Shown: positions 23,863 to 34,829 of the stretch, in pieces
How the letters are laid out: each line of letters begins with the position of its first letter
How positions within the stretch are numbered: the first letter of the stretch is position 1
NCBI GenBank assembly: GCA_963675135.1
Contig: OY776125.1
Location: 22,928,565-22,992,564 of the forward strand
DNA length: 64,000 bases
Source of the DNA: Galeopsis tetrahit
Taxonomy: Eukaryota; Streptophyta; Magnoliopsida; Lamiales; Lamiaceae
Reading direction: 5' to 3'
Notes under the pieces: generated by a model
Databases searched by the model: none
What the model was told of the DNA's origin: nothing
The model's input: only the letters and a program-made list of their open reading frames with translations
Position numbers and translations under genes: made by a program

Positions 23863-26800
23863 AAGTGCTCTCCCTTAATGTACGAGGCTTGGGGAATAGA
23901 ATAAAAAAGGATGAAGTCAGGAACCTAATTAGGCAACACGGAGTTGAAATCTGCTGTATACAAGAGTCGAAGCTAGAAAGCATAGATGAGGCGACCTGCC
24001 GAATTTTATGGGGAAGTAGGAGCATAGGATGGGCAGCGAAACCGACGGAGGGGAGGTCGGGAGGCATAATCACATTATGGAACCCTGAGGTATTCTCTGT
24101 TTCTAGCTCTTTGTACATGTGTGGGGCAGTTATTCTAAATGGCTTTTGGGGGAGAGATAGGACGCAATGTGTTATCATAAACACCTACGCACCATGTACT
24201 TTAGCAGAAAAATCTAATTTGTGGGACAGAATCAATTTGGTGGTTGGACAGTACCCAGGAGCGTGTGTGTGTGTAATTGGAGATTTCAACTCAGTGAGCA
24301 ATGAAACTGAAAGGGATGGAATCGGAATCAACTCGACCCGAAGGGATATCGCAACATTTAGGAACTTCATTGAGGGAACCAATTTGATTGACCTCCCACT
24401 GCATGGTCGTAAATTTACATGGTATAAGGCTGATGGTAAGTGCAAGAGTAGATTGGACAGGGCCTTAGTGAATCAGAATTGGATAAATCAGTGGCCGAAC
24501 GCATACTTGAAAGGGCTCCAACGTACACTCTCGGACCACTGCCCAATTGTCATGGAGATTAGAGTGAGGGACTGGGGCCCAAAACCCTTTAGGTGCCTCA
24601 ATGCTTGGCTTACACACCCGGGACTCAGGAACTTCGTGGCAGAAAAGTGGAAGAATTATGATATACAAGGATGGAGGAGCTATGTGGTTAAGGAAAAATT
24701 GAAACTTTTGAAGAATAATTTAAAAGTCTGGAATAGAGAGGTTTTTGGCCATATTGAAGGAAGTATAGAGGAGCATAAAGAAGAGATTAAAAAGCTGGAC
24801 TTGCTAGATGACGTCTTTGGCTTAGACGAACCGGAAATAATTGAGAGAAACAGAAGAAGGGCACTGTTGTTCCGAGATATGAAGAGAAAAAATAGCATCG
24901 AATACCAAAAGTCGAGGTGTACTTGGATCAAAGAAGGTGACTGTAATTCTCGCTTTTTCCATAACTTTATTAATAAAAGGCGCAAGAGGAACGAACTACT
25001 GGGTATCAATGTAGATGGAGTGTGGAGAGAGGAAGTGATCGAGGTAAAAACGGCTGTCTTCACTCATTTCCAAGCCCATTTCAAAAGAACTGGAAACCAA
25101 AGGCCAATCCCAGTAGAAGGTTTTGCAACCAAAGGCCTTTCTCAGGAGGAAAATGAAAGACTCATCTCCCCATTCACTAAAGCTGAGGTGTTGGAGGCTA
25201 TAAAATAAAGTGAAAATTCAAAAAGTCCTGGCCCGGACGGTTTTAATTTCGGCTTCTTGAAGGCAAATTGGGAATCAATTGAATCGGATGTCATGCAATG
25301 TATGGAAGACTTCCACAAAAATGGCCGCTTCGTGAGGGGCCTCAACACAACATACATCGTTTTGATACCGAAGAAAGAGAATAGCAGCGAGCTGAATGAT
25401 TACAGGCCTATTTCCTTGGTGGGAGGGATGTTCAAAATCATAGCCAAAGTCCTAGCAAAAAGATTAAGCTCGGTCCTCTCTACAATCATCTCGGACACAC
25501 AAAGTGCGTTCGTTGGAGGCAGATTTATACTTGATAGTGTAGCAGTCCTTAATGAAGCAATAGACGAGGCAAAGCGGACTCGACGACAAAGAATGTTCTT
25601 TAAAATCGACTTTGCAAAGGCCTATGATTCGATCGATTGGAGGTACCTAGACATAATGATGTAACGATTCAATTTTCACCCTACTTGGAGGAAATGGATC
25701 ATGGAATGTGTCACATCTGCTACAGCCACTGTCCTAGTAAATGGAAGCCCCTCGGGAGACTTCAAGTTGGAAAGGGGACTTTGACAAGGTGACCCTTTAT
25801 CCCCATTCCTATTCTTGATTGCAGCCGAAGGAATGAGAATCCTAATGGAAAGAGTGACGAATTCTGGGCACTTCAAGGCTGCAGAAATAGGACAGCAAAA
25901 AATCCAGATCTCTCACCTTCAATATGCCGACGACACAATCTTGATGGGGGCAGCATGCAAGGAAAATGCTACAGTCATGAAAAGGGTGCTACGAAACATG
26001 GAGATGATGTCGGGTTTGAAAATAAATTTTGATAAGTGCTCTTTGATAGGGGTGAATGTTGAAGCTAGTCTTCTTAGTGAGATGGCAGATATCCTCAACT
26101 GTAAAGTAGGAGCTACTCCCTTCTCTTACCTGGGAATGAGGGTCGGGTCGAATCAGAGGAGGATCGTGGAATGGGCATCTATCACGGAAAAAATCAGAAA
26201 TAGACTAAGAAGATGGGATGACAAGAAGATCTCAATGGGGGGCAGGATCACGTTGATTAACTCGGTCCTTTCCTCACTACCTACATACTACCTTTCTTTC
26301 TACCTTATCCCAAATTTTTTTTTGAGAGAGATTGAGAGTATTCAAAGAAACTTTCTTTGGGGGGTGGGGAGAGCAACAAAAAAGTGGAGTGGATTGAATG
26401 GAAAAAAATATGTAACTCTAAACATTTGGGGGGGTTAGGTATTCGAGACTTGGGGGTTATGAATAAAACATTACTAGGGAAATGGGGGTGGAGGTTTCTC
26501 AACGAGAGAAATAGTCTTTGGGTGAGGGTCCTAGAGTCAAAATATGGGGAAAACAGGGAGTCGGGTCTTGGGAGGTTACCAATAGGGAGGAGAGGGAGTG
26601 TATCAACATGGTGGAAGGATATACTAAATAATACAGTAGAAGGGGAGGGCTGGTTTGAGAGGTCATTAGTTAAGGTTATTGGGAATGGTAGGAACACACC
26701 CTTCTGGGAAGGGAATTGGACAGGTGAGGGAAATCTTAAAGAGAAATTTAGTAGGCTCTTTAACATCAATATGGACAGAAATAAAATGGTGGGGGATATG

Positions 26801-27565
26801 GGAAAATGGGTAGATCAGGAGTGGATATGGGAATGAAATTGGAGAAGGCAATTACGTGATCGTGAATTAACCATTTTGAATGATCTTGGCTTGTTGATTG
26901 ATAGGTTCAAACCAAAGACAGATGCTGCGGACTCGTGGAAATGGAGGCATTCCGCATCGGGCAAGTTCTCTACCAAAGATACTTACTTGCTGCTACTACA
27001 ACAGGAACGGAACACACATCTGGACAGCAACGCCGTGCTCGGCTTCAAGATGATATGGAGAAACTTTGCACCGCCAAAGGTCATTGCTCATGCATGGAGA
27101 TTACTATGGGGGCGACTTCCGACAAGATGCAATCTACTCAGAAGAGGAATTCTTAAACAATCTGATGAATTAAGGTGCGTTTTCTGTGGATTGAATGACG
27201 AGACAGAAAAACATATCTTTTTCGAATACACAAAGACACACGAAATCTGGATGGAGTGCGTCCGATGGCTAAGAAAAAAAACGGCCACACACCCAAATAC
27301 GCTACAAAACCTCCTGAGTTTTAGTAGCCTATTAGAAGGGAAAGGAGGCAAGATTAAGGCCGTGTGCATTTGGTTAGGAGTGGTGTGGTTAATATGGAAG
27401 TGGAGGAATGAAATCATCTTCAACAATGGGGAGTTCTCAGGTACAAAGTTCATGGACGAATTGAAAGCGCGACTTTGGAGTTGGTTCGTAACTAAATACC
27501 CGATTAAATGTAAGTTTTTGTATCAGGAGTGGGTGAAGAATCCTACTACATGTTTGAATACTTGA
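23859..27565 (+). pseudogene. LINE ORF2: endonuclease, reverse transcriptase and C-terminal zinc-finger region
   Basis: Starts with ATG at 23859. The APE-type endonuclease shows SLNVRG (Asn7), IQESK (Glu36), GDFNSV and SDHCPIV. Reverse transcriptase motifs follow: SPGPDG, PISLVGG, FKIDFAKAYDSIDW, QGDPLSPF and the catalytic YADD (about 25923). The C-terminus has a zf-RVT-type region (AWRLLWGRLPTRCNLLRRG, CVFCG). Lesions: TAA at 25206-25208, TAA at 25662-25664, TGA in place of Arg in RGL-QGDPL (about 25782), a frameshift in the G-run near 26360, and TGA at 26834-26836. The RGL-QGDPL and last stops could come from CGA to TGA, the usual decay of methylated CpG. The protein cannot be made whole, so the element is dead unless helped. 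Confidence 0.88.
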
Positions 27566-27950
27566 GGGTGCACAGCAAGTTCTGCTGAGTAAACCTACAA
27601 ATCTGTAAACTCTTATTTATCATGGGCATTGCTTGTGCCTAATATTTAATAAATATACTTCTTGACTGTTCAAAAAAAAAAAATAAGACGATAACTTTTA
27701 AATAAATGAAGATGCAACTTACGACGTCAAAACCATTTTCATAGAGGGTACCATGCAATTCAGACAGCTTCAGGTTTCCATTCTCATCAGCATACTGATA
27801 CTGAATCGAATCGATAGAATTCTGATGATGAGAAACAAATATCTGCACAATATTACGTACCGTGACCCTTTAATTTCCATCCCAAGCCTTTCCGTTTTTG
27901 TAAAGGATTCCAAATGGACCTAATTTCATAATATCTGAACCACCCTCCAT

Positions 27951-28050
27951 TTCCAAAACCAAAAGGACATATGGAAATTTATGATATCATCAAGTATTTA
28001 TATATATATATAGTAGAAGATGAATTTGAAGAGACGAAATTAATTAATTG
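27951..28050 (-). promoter_or_regulatory. Promoter block of jacalin-lectin copy A
   Basis: On the minus strand it contains a TATATAAATA box about 50 bp before the ATG, followed upstream by the string that reads TTTGAAGAGACGAAATTAA on the plus strand (28025-28043). Nearly the same block lies in front of copies B, C and D. Confidence 0.5.
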
Positions 28051-28145
28051 TTATTCAATGGACTTAAATATTAATTGACAATGCATCGTTCGAGAATTAT
28101 TGTTTCAATGATCGATCGAAAAAGTCTAAATTAAATATTTAGCCG

Positions 28146-28188
<43 letters not shown>

Positions 28189-28225
28189 TACTAACAATTA
28201 ATTGGATTTAATATATTTAAACAAC

Positions 28226-29025
28226 GGGCACGGCTAAATATACCCCCAAATTTTCTATACATACCCCCCAAAAAAGTTTAGACTAAAATATCCCTATATT
28301 AAATAACTAAACTACCCTTATTATCATCTTCTTCCTCTCGTCTTTCTTAAAAAAATTCTGAAACATTAAGCATAACCTTTCATTTCCAACTTCTATGGAA
28401 ACCTATGGTCATTTTATAAAATTAATAGCCTGTATTTTGGATTTAATTCCAACTTTGATCAAAATTTTATGACAATTTTTTCTCAATTTTAATCATGAAC
28501 AAGTGAAATAATTTCTAATTTTTTTCTCTGTGGGCGAACATAACATAAACGGTGAACAGGACGGGAGGAAAAACCAGATACCGATTTTTTCATGCTTCTA
28601 TCGAAAATCACACATATATATATATTGCTTCAAAAGCAGAAACTCCATGGCAGTTTCTTAACAAAATCCACAAAATTGAACCTGACCTAAAAATTAAAAA
28701 ATCGAATGAAATTGCAAAAAATGAAGTTGAAGATTAAGAGTATTTTCATATCCACTCATTACTAGTTGAAGATTAAGAGCATTTTCATATTCACTCATAA
28801 AATTGCAGAAATGACACCTTCATCTTTTATTTGTTTTACAGAGTAGTGCGATGAAAATGTGAGTTTTTTGTCCTTTTTATTTTTCAATTTTTTTTTAATT
28901 GTAAGGGTATAATGCTATATTATTGGGGTATGTTTAGTAATTATGAAAAAAATTATATTTACAATGGGGTGTGTATAGTAGTTGGAGTGTGTATAGGAGA
29001 ATCGGGGGTTTGTTTAGCCGCGACC
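28226..29025. mobile_element. Mutator-type MITE with perfect 9-bp target duplication
   Basis: The left end GGGCACGGCTAAATATACCC and the inverted right end GGTCGCGGCTAAACAAACCC are terminal repeats of about 45 bp with scattered mismatches. The flanks are identical TTAAACAAC (28217-28225 and 29026-29034). Nine-base duplications are typical of the Mutator superfamily. The interior is 800 bp, AT-rich and non-coding; the frame at 28552-28737 matches nothing I know. Confidence 0.8.
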
Positions 29026-29034
29026 TTAAACAAC

Positions 29035-29651
29035 ACATGAATTATAATTATTATTTTTTTGAGTATATTTATAAAATATTTAAAGAATTTCATTCAAACG
29101 TCTAAACTTGTAATTCATGTACGTAGAATCAATTCATTTATTAATTAATTCATGATTAATATTCAACTATGAATTAATATATATAGAGTTCCATATAGTC
29201 TTTTTTTTAGGGTTTCTATTTCAACGTTTTATGGCAGGATTGATATGATTGAATGAAATTGTGGTTGAATGGAATGATATAAGAATAAGATTATTGACCT
29301 AATTAAGGTTCAAAATTTACCCCTTTAGTGTTTGAAAGTACTTGTCATATTTTTTTCACTTGTCAATACAAAACCACTCACCAAATGTCTCAATTACCCT
29401 TGCCTTTCGAAATAGTTGCAAGTAATATTTTTTATTTCTTTATTTGCTCCTCGTAAAAAAACACTATCATTAAATCAACCGTCCCTTCTCTTTCTCTCTC
29501 CTATTATTTGTTTCCTCTCTCTTCTGTCTCATATTTTCAAAATTTATTTCCTCTCTCTTCTCTCTCACATTTTCTCAGATGGGGAAACACACAAATTGGA
29601 GTGGTCGTTCAACACCCCTCTCCATTTCCGGCGGCCTCCAACAACGATGGC
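29035..29651. other. AT-rich spacer ending in an exon-like GC-rich segment
   Basis: Up to about 29480 nothing is assignable. From 29560 the sequence becomes GC-rich (CCATTTCCGGCGGCCTCC). It continues, after removal of the hAT and CACTA insertions, at 30245-30265 and 32773-32930. One frame stays open across both empty sites, but I recognise no family. Confidence 0.3.
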
Positions 29652-30236
29652 CAGGGGCGGACACACGTTAGTTGTGGGGAGGGCCATGGCCCCCCCTAAA
29701 TATCAGGAGACATGAATATATAATTGACGTTAAAAATTAATTATTTAATTATTCATTGATGTATTTTACATTTTATTTTTTAACTATTTAATTATTAATT
29801 GATGTATTTTACATTTTATTTTGTTGGTCAAAGTTGAATAAGAATCATAGAACTAATTGTTGTCTGAGAGTTAAAATTTGACATTTAAGATAGTCTTTTA
29901 ATTAATTAATTAATTAAATAGATTTTTTCATTAAAAAAAAAAAGTGCAACATCCCAATCAAATCATTCTAAAAATAATAGTTTTTTTTTTATGAAAAGTT
30001 AAATACCCATCTCTTTCTCTTTTTTCCCCTAAGGCCTAGGTAGTGGTGCTCTAACCACTTGAGTTATCCCACTTTATATTCTAAAAATAATAGTGAAAGT
30101 TTAAATCAATGAGATATAAAAAAAATTGTGTGATGTACACAAATTAAATTACTTGTTATTGTATAATTTAAATTTGATTACTTTAAAATTTTAGCGTTGG
30201 CCCCCCTCCTAACGTTTCATCCTGGGTCCGCCCCTG
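29652..30236. mobile_element. hAT-type non-autonomous element with perfect 8-bp target duplication
   Basis: The ends CAGGGGCGGAC and GTCCGCCCCTG are perfect 11-bp inverted repeats. The flanks are ACGATGGC at 29644-29651 and 30237-30244. The length is 585 bp with an AT-rich interior and no transposase. Confidence 0.88.
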
Positions 30237-30503
30237 ACGATGGCGACACGGGTGGTGGGTTCACGCACTACAAAAAATGCTTTGATTAGATACCAAAATT
30301 TTGAGACTGATTTGAGACTGATCCGAAAAAAAATCGAGTTTTGAGACTGTTTTCAGTTCGGTCTTTAATATTATGTTTTCAGACCGCTTAGCCACCAAAT
30401 TTCAGTCTCTAACCCGAAATTAAAATTATGATTTTGAATTTTGTTTAGAGATCGACAATTGAGTCTTTAATTTGTATCAAAATTCTGAATCCTTAAATTT
30501 TTT

Positions 30504-30705
30504 ATTGATTACCAATTTTGACCGCTAGTTTAGAGACTATTTTCAGTTCGGTCTTTAATATTATGTTTTTCACACGGTAAAGTCTAGTATGCACTCGATT
30601 TTTTATTGATTACCAATTTTGACCGCTAGTTTAGAGACTATTTTCAGTTCGGTCTTTAATATTATGTTTTTCACACGGTAAAGTCTAGTATGCACTCGAG
30701 TGCAT
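30504..30705. repeat. Tandem duplication, 101-bp unit, inside the CACTA element
   Basis: ATTGATTACCAATTTTGACC recurs at 30504 and 30605, and GGTAAAGTCTAGTATGCACT recurs at 30576 and 30677. The duplicated unit includes the first 23 bases of the nested MITE, so the duplication happened after that MITE inserted. Confidence 0.8.
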
Positions 30706-30861
30706 GCTGTGCACCCTAGTCCATGTGCACTTTTCAGTTTACTGACTTACACTTTTTAGTAATGGTGTTGCACTTTTCAATTATTACTCATTTACCAAAA
30801 AGTGTAAGTCAATAAATTGAAAAGTGCACATGGACTAGTGTGCACAGCATAGCAGACCAAC
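30677..30861. mobile_element. Short MITE of the GTGCAC / AAGTGTAAGTC family
   Basis: The left arm contains GCATGCTGTGCACCCTAGTC and GTGCACTTTTCA. The right arm is the inverted GAAAAGTGCACATGGACTAG and GTGTGCACAGCATAGCAG. TCACAC flanks both sides (30671-30676 and 30862-30867). It is 185 bp and non-coding, and related to the interrupted element at 45072-59653. Confidence 0.65.
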
Positions 30862-31313
30862 TCACACCGCTTATCCACCGAATTTCAGTCTCTAAACCAA
30901 AATTAAAATTCTGATTTTGAATTTTAATTGGAGACCGAAAATTTAGTTTTTAATTGGTATAAAAAAATTTGAATCCTAAAATTTTAATTAACCATCAATT
31001 TTGTCCGCCCATTTTAAAACTGTTTTGAGAATTCTGTGTCTAAACCCTATAATATAAAATGTGTCAACTTTCCTTTCAGTCTTAGATGCCCAAATCCCTC
31101 TCTCTCAAAACAAAACTTTTCAATCGACGTATCCCCTCTTAATAAACGGTACGACGAGCCGCCGATTTTAGTCGTCGCCGCCGTGAAGACCTGGCTGGAA
31201 ATACTCCGCTGCGATCTCTCGTGTACTATCTTATTGCAAAAATTAAGGAACTCGCTCCTCATCTTTATATTTTTTCACAACAACAATTCTCCTACATATA
31301 TGGATTGTCAAAA

Positions 31314-31346
<33 letters not shown>

Positions 31347-32772
31347 TAGTTGTGACATTATTATTTAGATGTGATGAAATAATGATATGTTATCGAATAT
31401 CTTTCGATTAGGGCTAACCCTCCTGAATCCAATTTGATTTGAGTAGCACTCAACTCAACACTGTAACCCCAAATAATTTGACTTGAGTAGCACTCAACTC
31501 AACAGTGTAACCCAAATAATGGTTGCGTAATTGTCATGCTCACCGACATAACGCCCTTTTCAATTTTTTCCACCTTAATTGATTATATATTAAAATTTTT
31601 ATTTTCATATAGTTCACTTAATTTGTCACCCTCCCAAATTCAACATAACTTTTAGATATTTTTACAATTAGCAATGCTTTAATAACTCATTTTCTAAATA
31701 GATAATATAAATTATATTTATAGTAACTCATTTTCTAAATGAATGATAGATTTTTTTTGATCTAAAAACTTTGGAGAACTTTTTAAAAAACCTTATCCAA
31801 AATTATTTAGAATATTTTATAAATATATTTAGAAACTTTTAAAAATTATTTAAAACCCTTATCCATAATTATTGATTCCTATATATTTTAATTTACATTT
31901 AATACGCAGAAATACTCCTCATGGAATGTATGTTAGAGCATTAGGCCTAAAACACCTGAAATCCAAATTGATGAACACTTAACATAAAATTGACGCAATT
32001 CAGGGCTCATTGGGTAAATTAAGGTTGTATTTGGGTAAATTAAGGTGTGTACTTTTATTTATATATATATATATATATATTATTAAATAGTAAATATATT
32101 TTATTCTTTGAATATAACAATATTTATCTTATATTTTTACAATTAATTCAATGTTTTTTATCAATTAATATATGTGGAAATGATTATTTTATTTGAGAAA
32201 ATTATTTTGTACTTCTTAAATTAACGTTGATTTTGAAAATTTATTATTTATAACACATACAATAAAGAAATTAATTACATATGTATATAATTATTTTTAA
32301 AATTTACACAAGACAATTACTTGTCAAAGTGGCGGGTGCCCCATCCACCAGAGATCAATTCCCACCAAGGCTAAAATAAAATGGTCAATTAAATAAAGAG
32401 GGGGTAGGTGTGTGCGGATTTTAGGGCCCGAAAATAGTTCGGGCCGGACCATTTTAAGACCAAATTGTCGGTCTCTTATTTAGAGACTGACCGAAAATCG
32501 GTCCCTAATTTGAGTGTTTTAGGGCCCGAAAATAGTTCGGGCCGACTCACGTTTAGGGACCATTTTAAGACCAAATTGTCGGTCTCTTATTTAGAGACTG
32601 ACCGAAATCGGTCCCTAATTTGAGACTGTGTCATAAATTCGGTCTCTGAATATTAGGTACCAATGAAATAAGGACCCCCATAAATCGGTCTCAAATCAGT
32701 CTCTAACGTGTGTTGAGACTGCCTTTATAGTCTCAAAATCGGTCTCTAATCGAGGCGTTTTTTGTAGTGACG

Positions 32773-33117
32773 ACCTCTATCTTCCTCGGCCCGCTCCCGG
32801 CTTCGCCTACTAAGGTTGGTTCGAAACCCTCCTCCACGCAGTTGCAGAGCCTGAATGCTCCGTCAAGGGGCTCGTCTTCTCCGATATGCGCCGCTCGCGT
32901 GGTGGCGACGTAGATCTAGGGTTATCTGGGTGGTGTTGACACACTGAGTTGACTCAGTGAATTTTTATTTTAGTGCCTCTCTCTAAAAATCCCTCTACTT
33001 TCTTTACTCGTTAAAATTCAGCTTCTGATTTGGGGCTTTTGTTTTAGTTTCTCTTCTTTTTGTTTATTTTAGGTAAAATTGTGTTCCTGGGTGGATGTGT
33101 ATATGAACTGTTCAACA
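32773..33117. other. GC-rich exon-like segment followed by T-rich leader-like sequence
   Basis: Bases 32773-32930 continue the open, Ser/Pro/Gly-rich frame that the hAT and CACTA elements interrupt. After that the sequence is T-rich and leads into the phospholipase C fragment. No function can be assigned. Confidence 0.3.
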
Positions 33118-33447
33118 TAATTGTAAAACAGGTCTTTCGACCACGTTTTTGGGTGGATGAAGAAATTTGTAAACCCTTCCATCAATGGCGTCACGGGAAA
33201 AACAGAGTACGTGGATCCGGATCCGGGTCACTCATTCGAAGTGGTCGAAAAGCAGGTATTCGGATCGGGTTCAACTCCCAAAATGTCTGGTTTTGTAGAA
33301 ACTGTAATGAAAGGATTTAAACCCGAAAATGTCCCAATTTACGCCTCTTTAGTTAAAGAATTTGTTGTTTTTGATAGATGGTTTTTAGCAATCCATGGGC
33401 CCACGCAGCCAAGTAGGCTATTTGTGTACTCTTTCTTTAGTTTTTGA
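33118..33447 (+). pseudogene. Non-specific phospholipase C (NPC) fragment
   Basis: One frame encodes NRSFDHVFGWMKKFVNPS, then YVDPDPGHSFEVVEKQVFGS, PKMSGFVE, MKGFKPENVPIYASLVKEF, VFDRWF and PTQPSRLFVYS. These match, in order, the N-terminal catalytic part of plant NPC enzymes, which hydrolyse phospholipids to diacylglycerol. The family motif ENRSFDH is broken: the Glu codon is TAA in this copy (just before AACAGG, about 33127). Compared with the family, a stretch of about 20 residues between VTG and YVDPDPGHSF and a shorter one after GFVE are missing. It ends at TGA at 33445-33447, after FVYSFFSF. No remaining two-thirds of the enzyme follows. A decayed fragment. Confidence 0.75.
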
Positions 33448-34829
33448 ATTAGATTAATTTGTGGATTTTTTTGGGAGTGTTTTCTTGATTTATTGAATTT
33501 AAGTTAGCAAGATTTTTGTGTAGGGGTATCTTCTTCATTAAGTCGTGAAGAGAAGGATGGAGAGGCGATGCACTTTCACTGTTCGAGAGTTGAGTATTCT
33601 CAATGCAATTTTCGGCACGCATCCCTCGTTTAGTTGTCGGCCTCTTCCAGTTTCGCTATCACCAAAGTAATTTGTGATTTTATCCTCTATTTGTAGTATT
33701 AAGAAGAATTTTTGCATGTCCAGATCATATGTTTGAGACCATGGAAACATATGAGATGCTCATTAGTTCAACAATTGGTAACTACATTAGTATTTGATGT
33801 TTATAGCACAAAAGAATCAGTATAGTCTCATTTTGTTTTGACTAATTAGTTGAGAATTCTGAATAACAGCTTGAAATTAATTATTTGTATAAAGTATATA
33901 GACTCAGTAGTATAGTTGGTATGATTCTTAACTGTGATATTATTTCGAGATTTTAGCCTTTGATCCAGTATGATCTGGTGTGTTGATATGGATCTGCAAT
34001 TTTCATTTCGGATTTGCCTTTAGAAATACATGTATGTTTTGGTAGAAGAATCCTCATATATAGGTTAGCTAATTTATATCATCTTATAGTGTGAACCAAT
34101 GTAATTGCTATTTTTGTCTAATTACTAACTTTTTTAATTGATAACATAATGTATAATAGTGCTTTTTGATGTTCGGTGTTATGTTGATATTCAATATTTA
34201 ATTATATTCAATATATATGGATATTCAGTGTTTAATATTCAATATGTTAAAATTCAATATTCAATATGTCATATTCAATATATATGTCAATATTCAATAT
34301 GTCATATTCAATATATATGTCGATATTTAATATTTAATTATGTAAAAAATATAAATTAAAAAATTTGAATAAATAAAAACGAACTAAAAAAAATCGACTC
34401 AGAAATTTTGAAAAAAAAAATCAACAAAAAAATTGAATAAAATATAAATTAAATATTTGAATAAAAAAATTGAATTAAATTGATAGAAAGATATAATTTG
34501 AAAAGTTAAAAATTACTTCTAATGAAGAGAGAGAAAAAAGATTTTAAAATCCATTTTGAATAAAAATATCTAAATAAAATATAATTTAAAAAAATTTAAT
34601 AAAAAATCTAACACTTAAATTTTTGGAAAAAATGAATAAAAAAAGTTCAAGTAAAATTTGAATTTTTTTTTTTTTTTTTGCGTGAATGAGTAAAACTACA
34701 TAATGATTGGTCAAATAGGCCCAAGTCTTGCAGTTTGATTGGACATCCAATTGCCGTTTGAGATTTTTTTTGACGCCAAATACTTGTATGCATGCAAGCG
34801 CATGGTGCATACGGCATACCTCCTCAATT
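33448..34829. other. AT-rich spacer with TATTCAATATGT repeats
   Basis: Nothing assignable. At 34185-34340 the motif ATTCAATATGTCATATTCAA recurs several times as a simple repeat, and an AT-rich block follows. Confidence 0.4.

Larger units (their letters stand above)
21447..27681 (+). mobile_element. L1-type LINE, full length, inactivated
   Basis: It has two frames, a short 3-prime UTR and a poly(A) tail (27672-27683). It is flanked by a 20-bp target duplication, 21427-21446 and 27682-27701 (reading AATAAGACGATAACTTTTAA). The long variable-size duplication and poly(A) tail are hallmarks of target-primed reverse transcription. The 5-prime end retains a GA-rich leader (AGAGAGAGAGATAGAGAGAG), so it is probably complete. 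It sits in the intron of jacalin-lectin copy A, in the opposite orientation to that gene. Confidence 0.9.
21080..27950 (-). pseudogene. Jacalin-related lectin copy A, split by a LINE in its intron
   Basis: Exon 1 is 27723-27950 and exon 2 runs from 21367 down to about 21080. The donor is GTAAGT at 27722 and the acceptor AG is before GTGACACTG. The product would be a single jacalin-fold domain of about 150-170 residues: exon 1 holds GPFG and FVSHHQNSIDSIQYQY, exon 2 holds LNYPEEYITKIKGYT and TNLGEYGPFG. Related proteins bind mannose-type glycans, and RTM1-like members act in defence. Lesions: an in-frame TAA at codon 27 (27870-27872), and a frameshift near 21180, after which homology resumes in another frame (GFHGTADS, SIGVYMK). 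A 6.2-kb LINE fills the intron. The usual C-terminal GxxxD sugar-binding Asp is Gly here. Almost certainly non-functional. Confidence 0.75.
30266..32769. mobile_element. Non-autonomous CACTA element with perfect 3-bp target duplication
   Basis: The left end CACTACAAAAAATGCTTTGA matches the inverted right end CACTACAAAAAACGCCTCGA. The flanks are ACG on both sides (30263-30265 and 32770-32772). Subterminal repeats of GAGACTG, TCGGTCTCTAA and GAGACCGA type fill both ends, including a tandem duplication of about 110 bp at 32420-32640. It carries a nested MITE (30677-30861) and a unit of about 50 bp, TTGAGTAGCACTCAACTCAA, twice at 31437-31515. A GC-richer patch at 31070-31250 has an open frame of no known family. 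No transposase, so it depends on an autonomous relative. Confidence 0.88.

Noticed and set aside
28140..28190. (AT)n runs here and at 126, 1868, 10200, 18650, 31316 and 32058 as regulatory elements
   Set aside because: They are ordinary AT microsatellites with no positional link to a gene.
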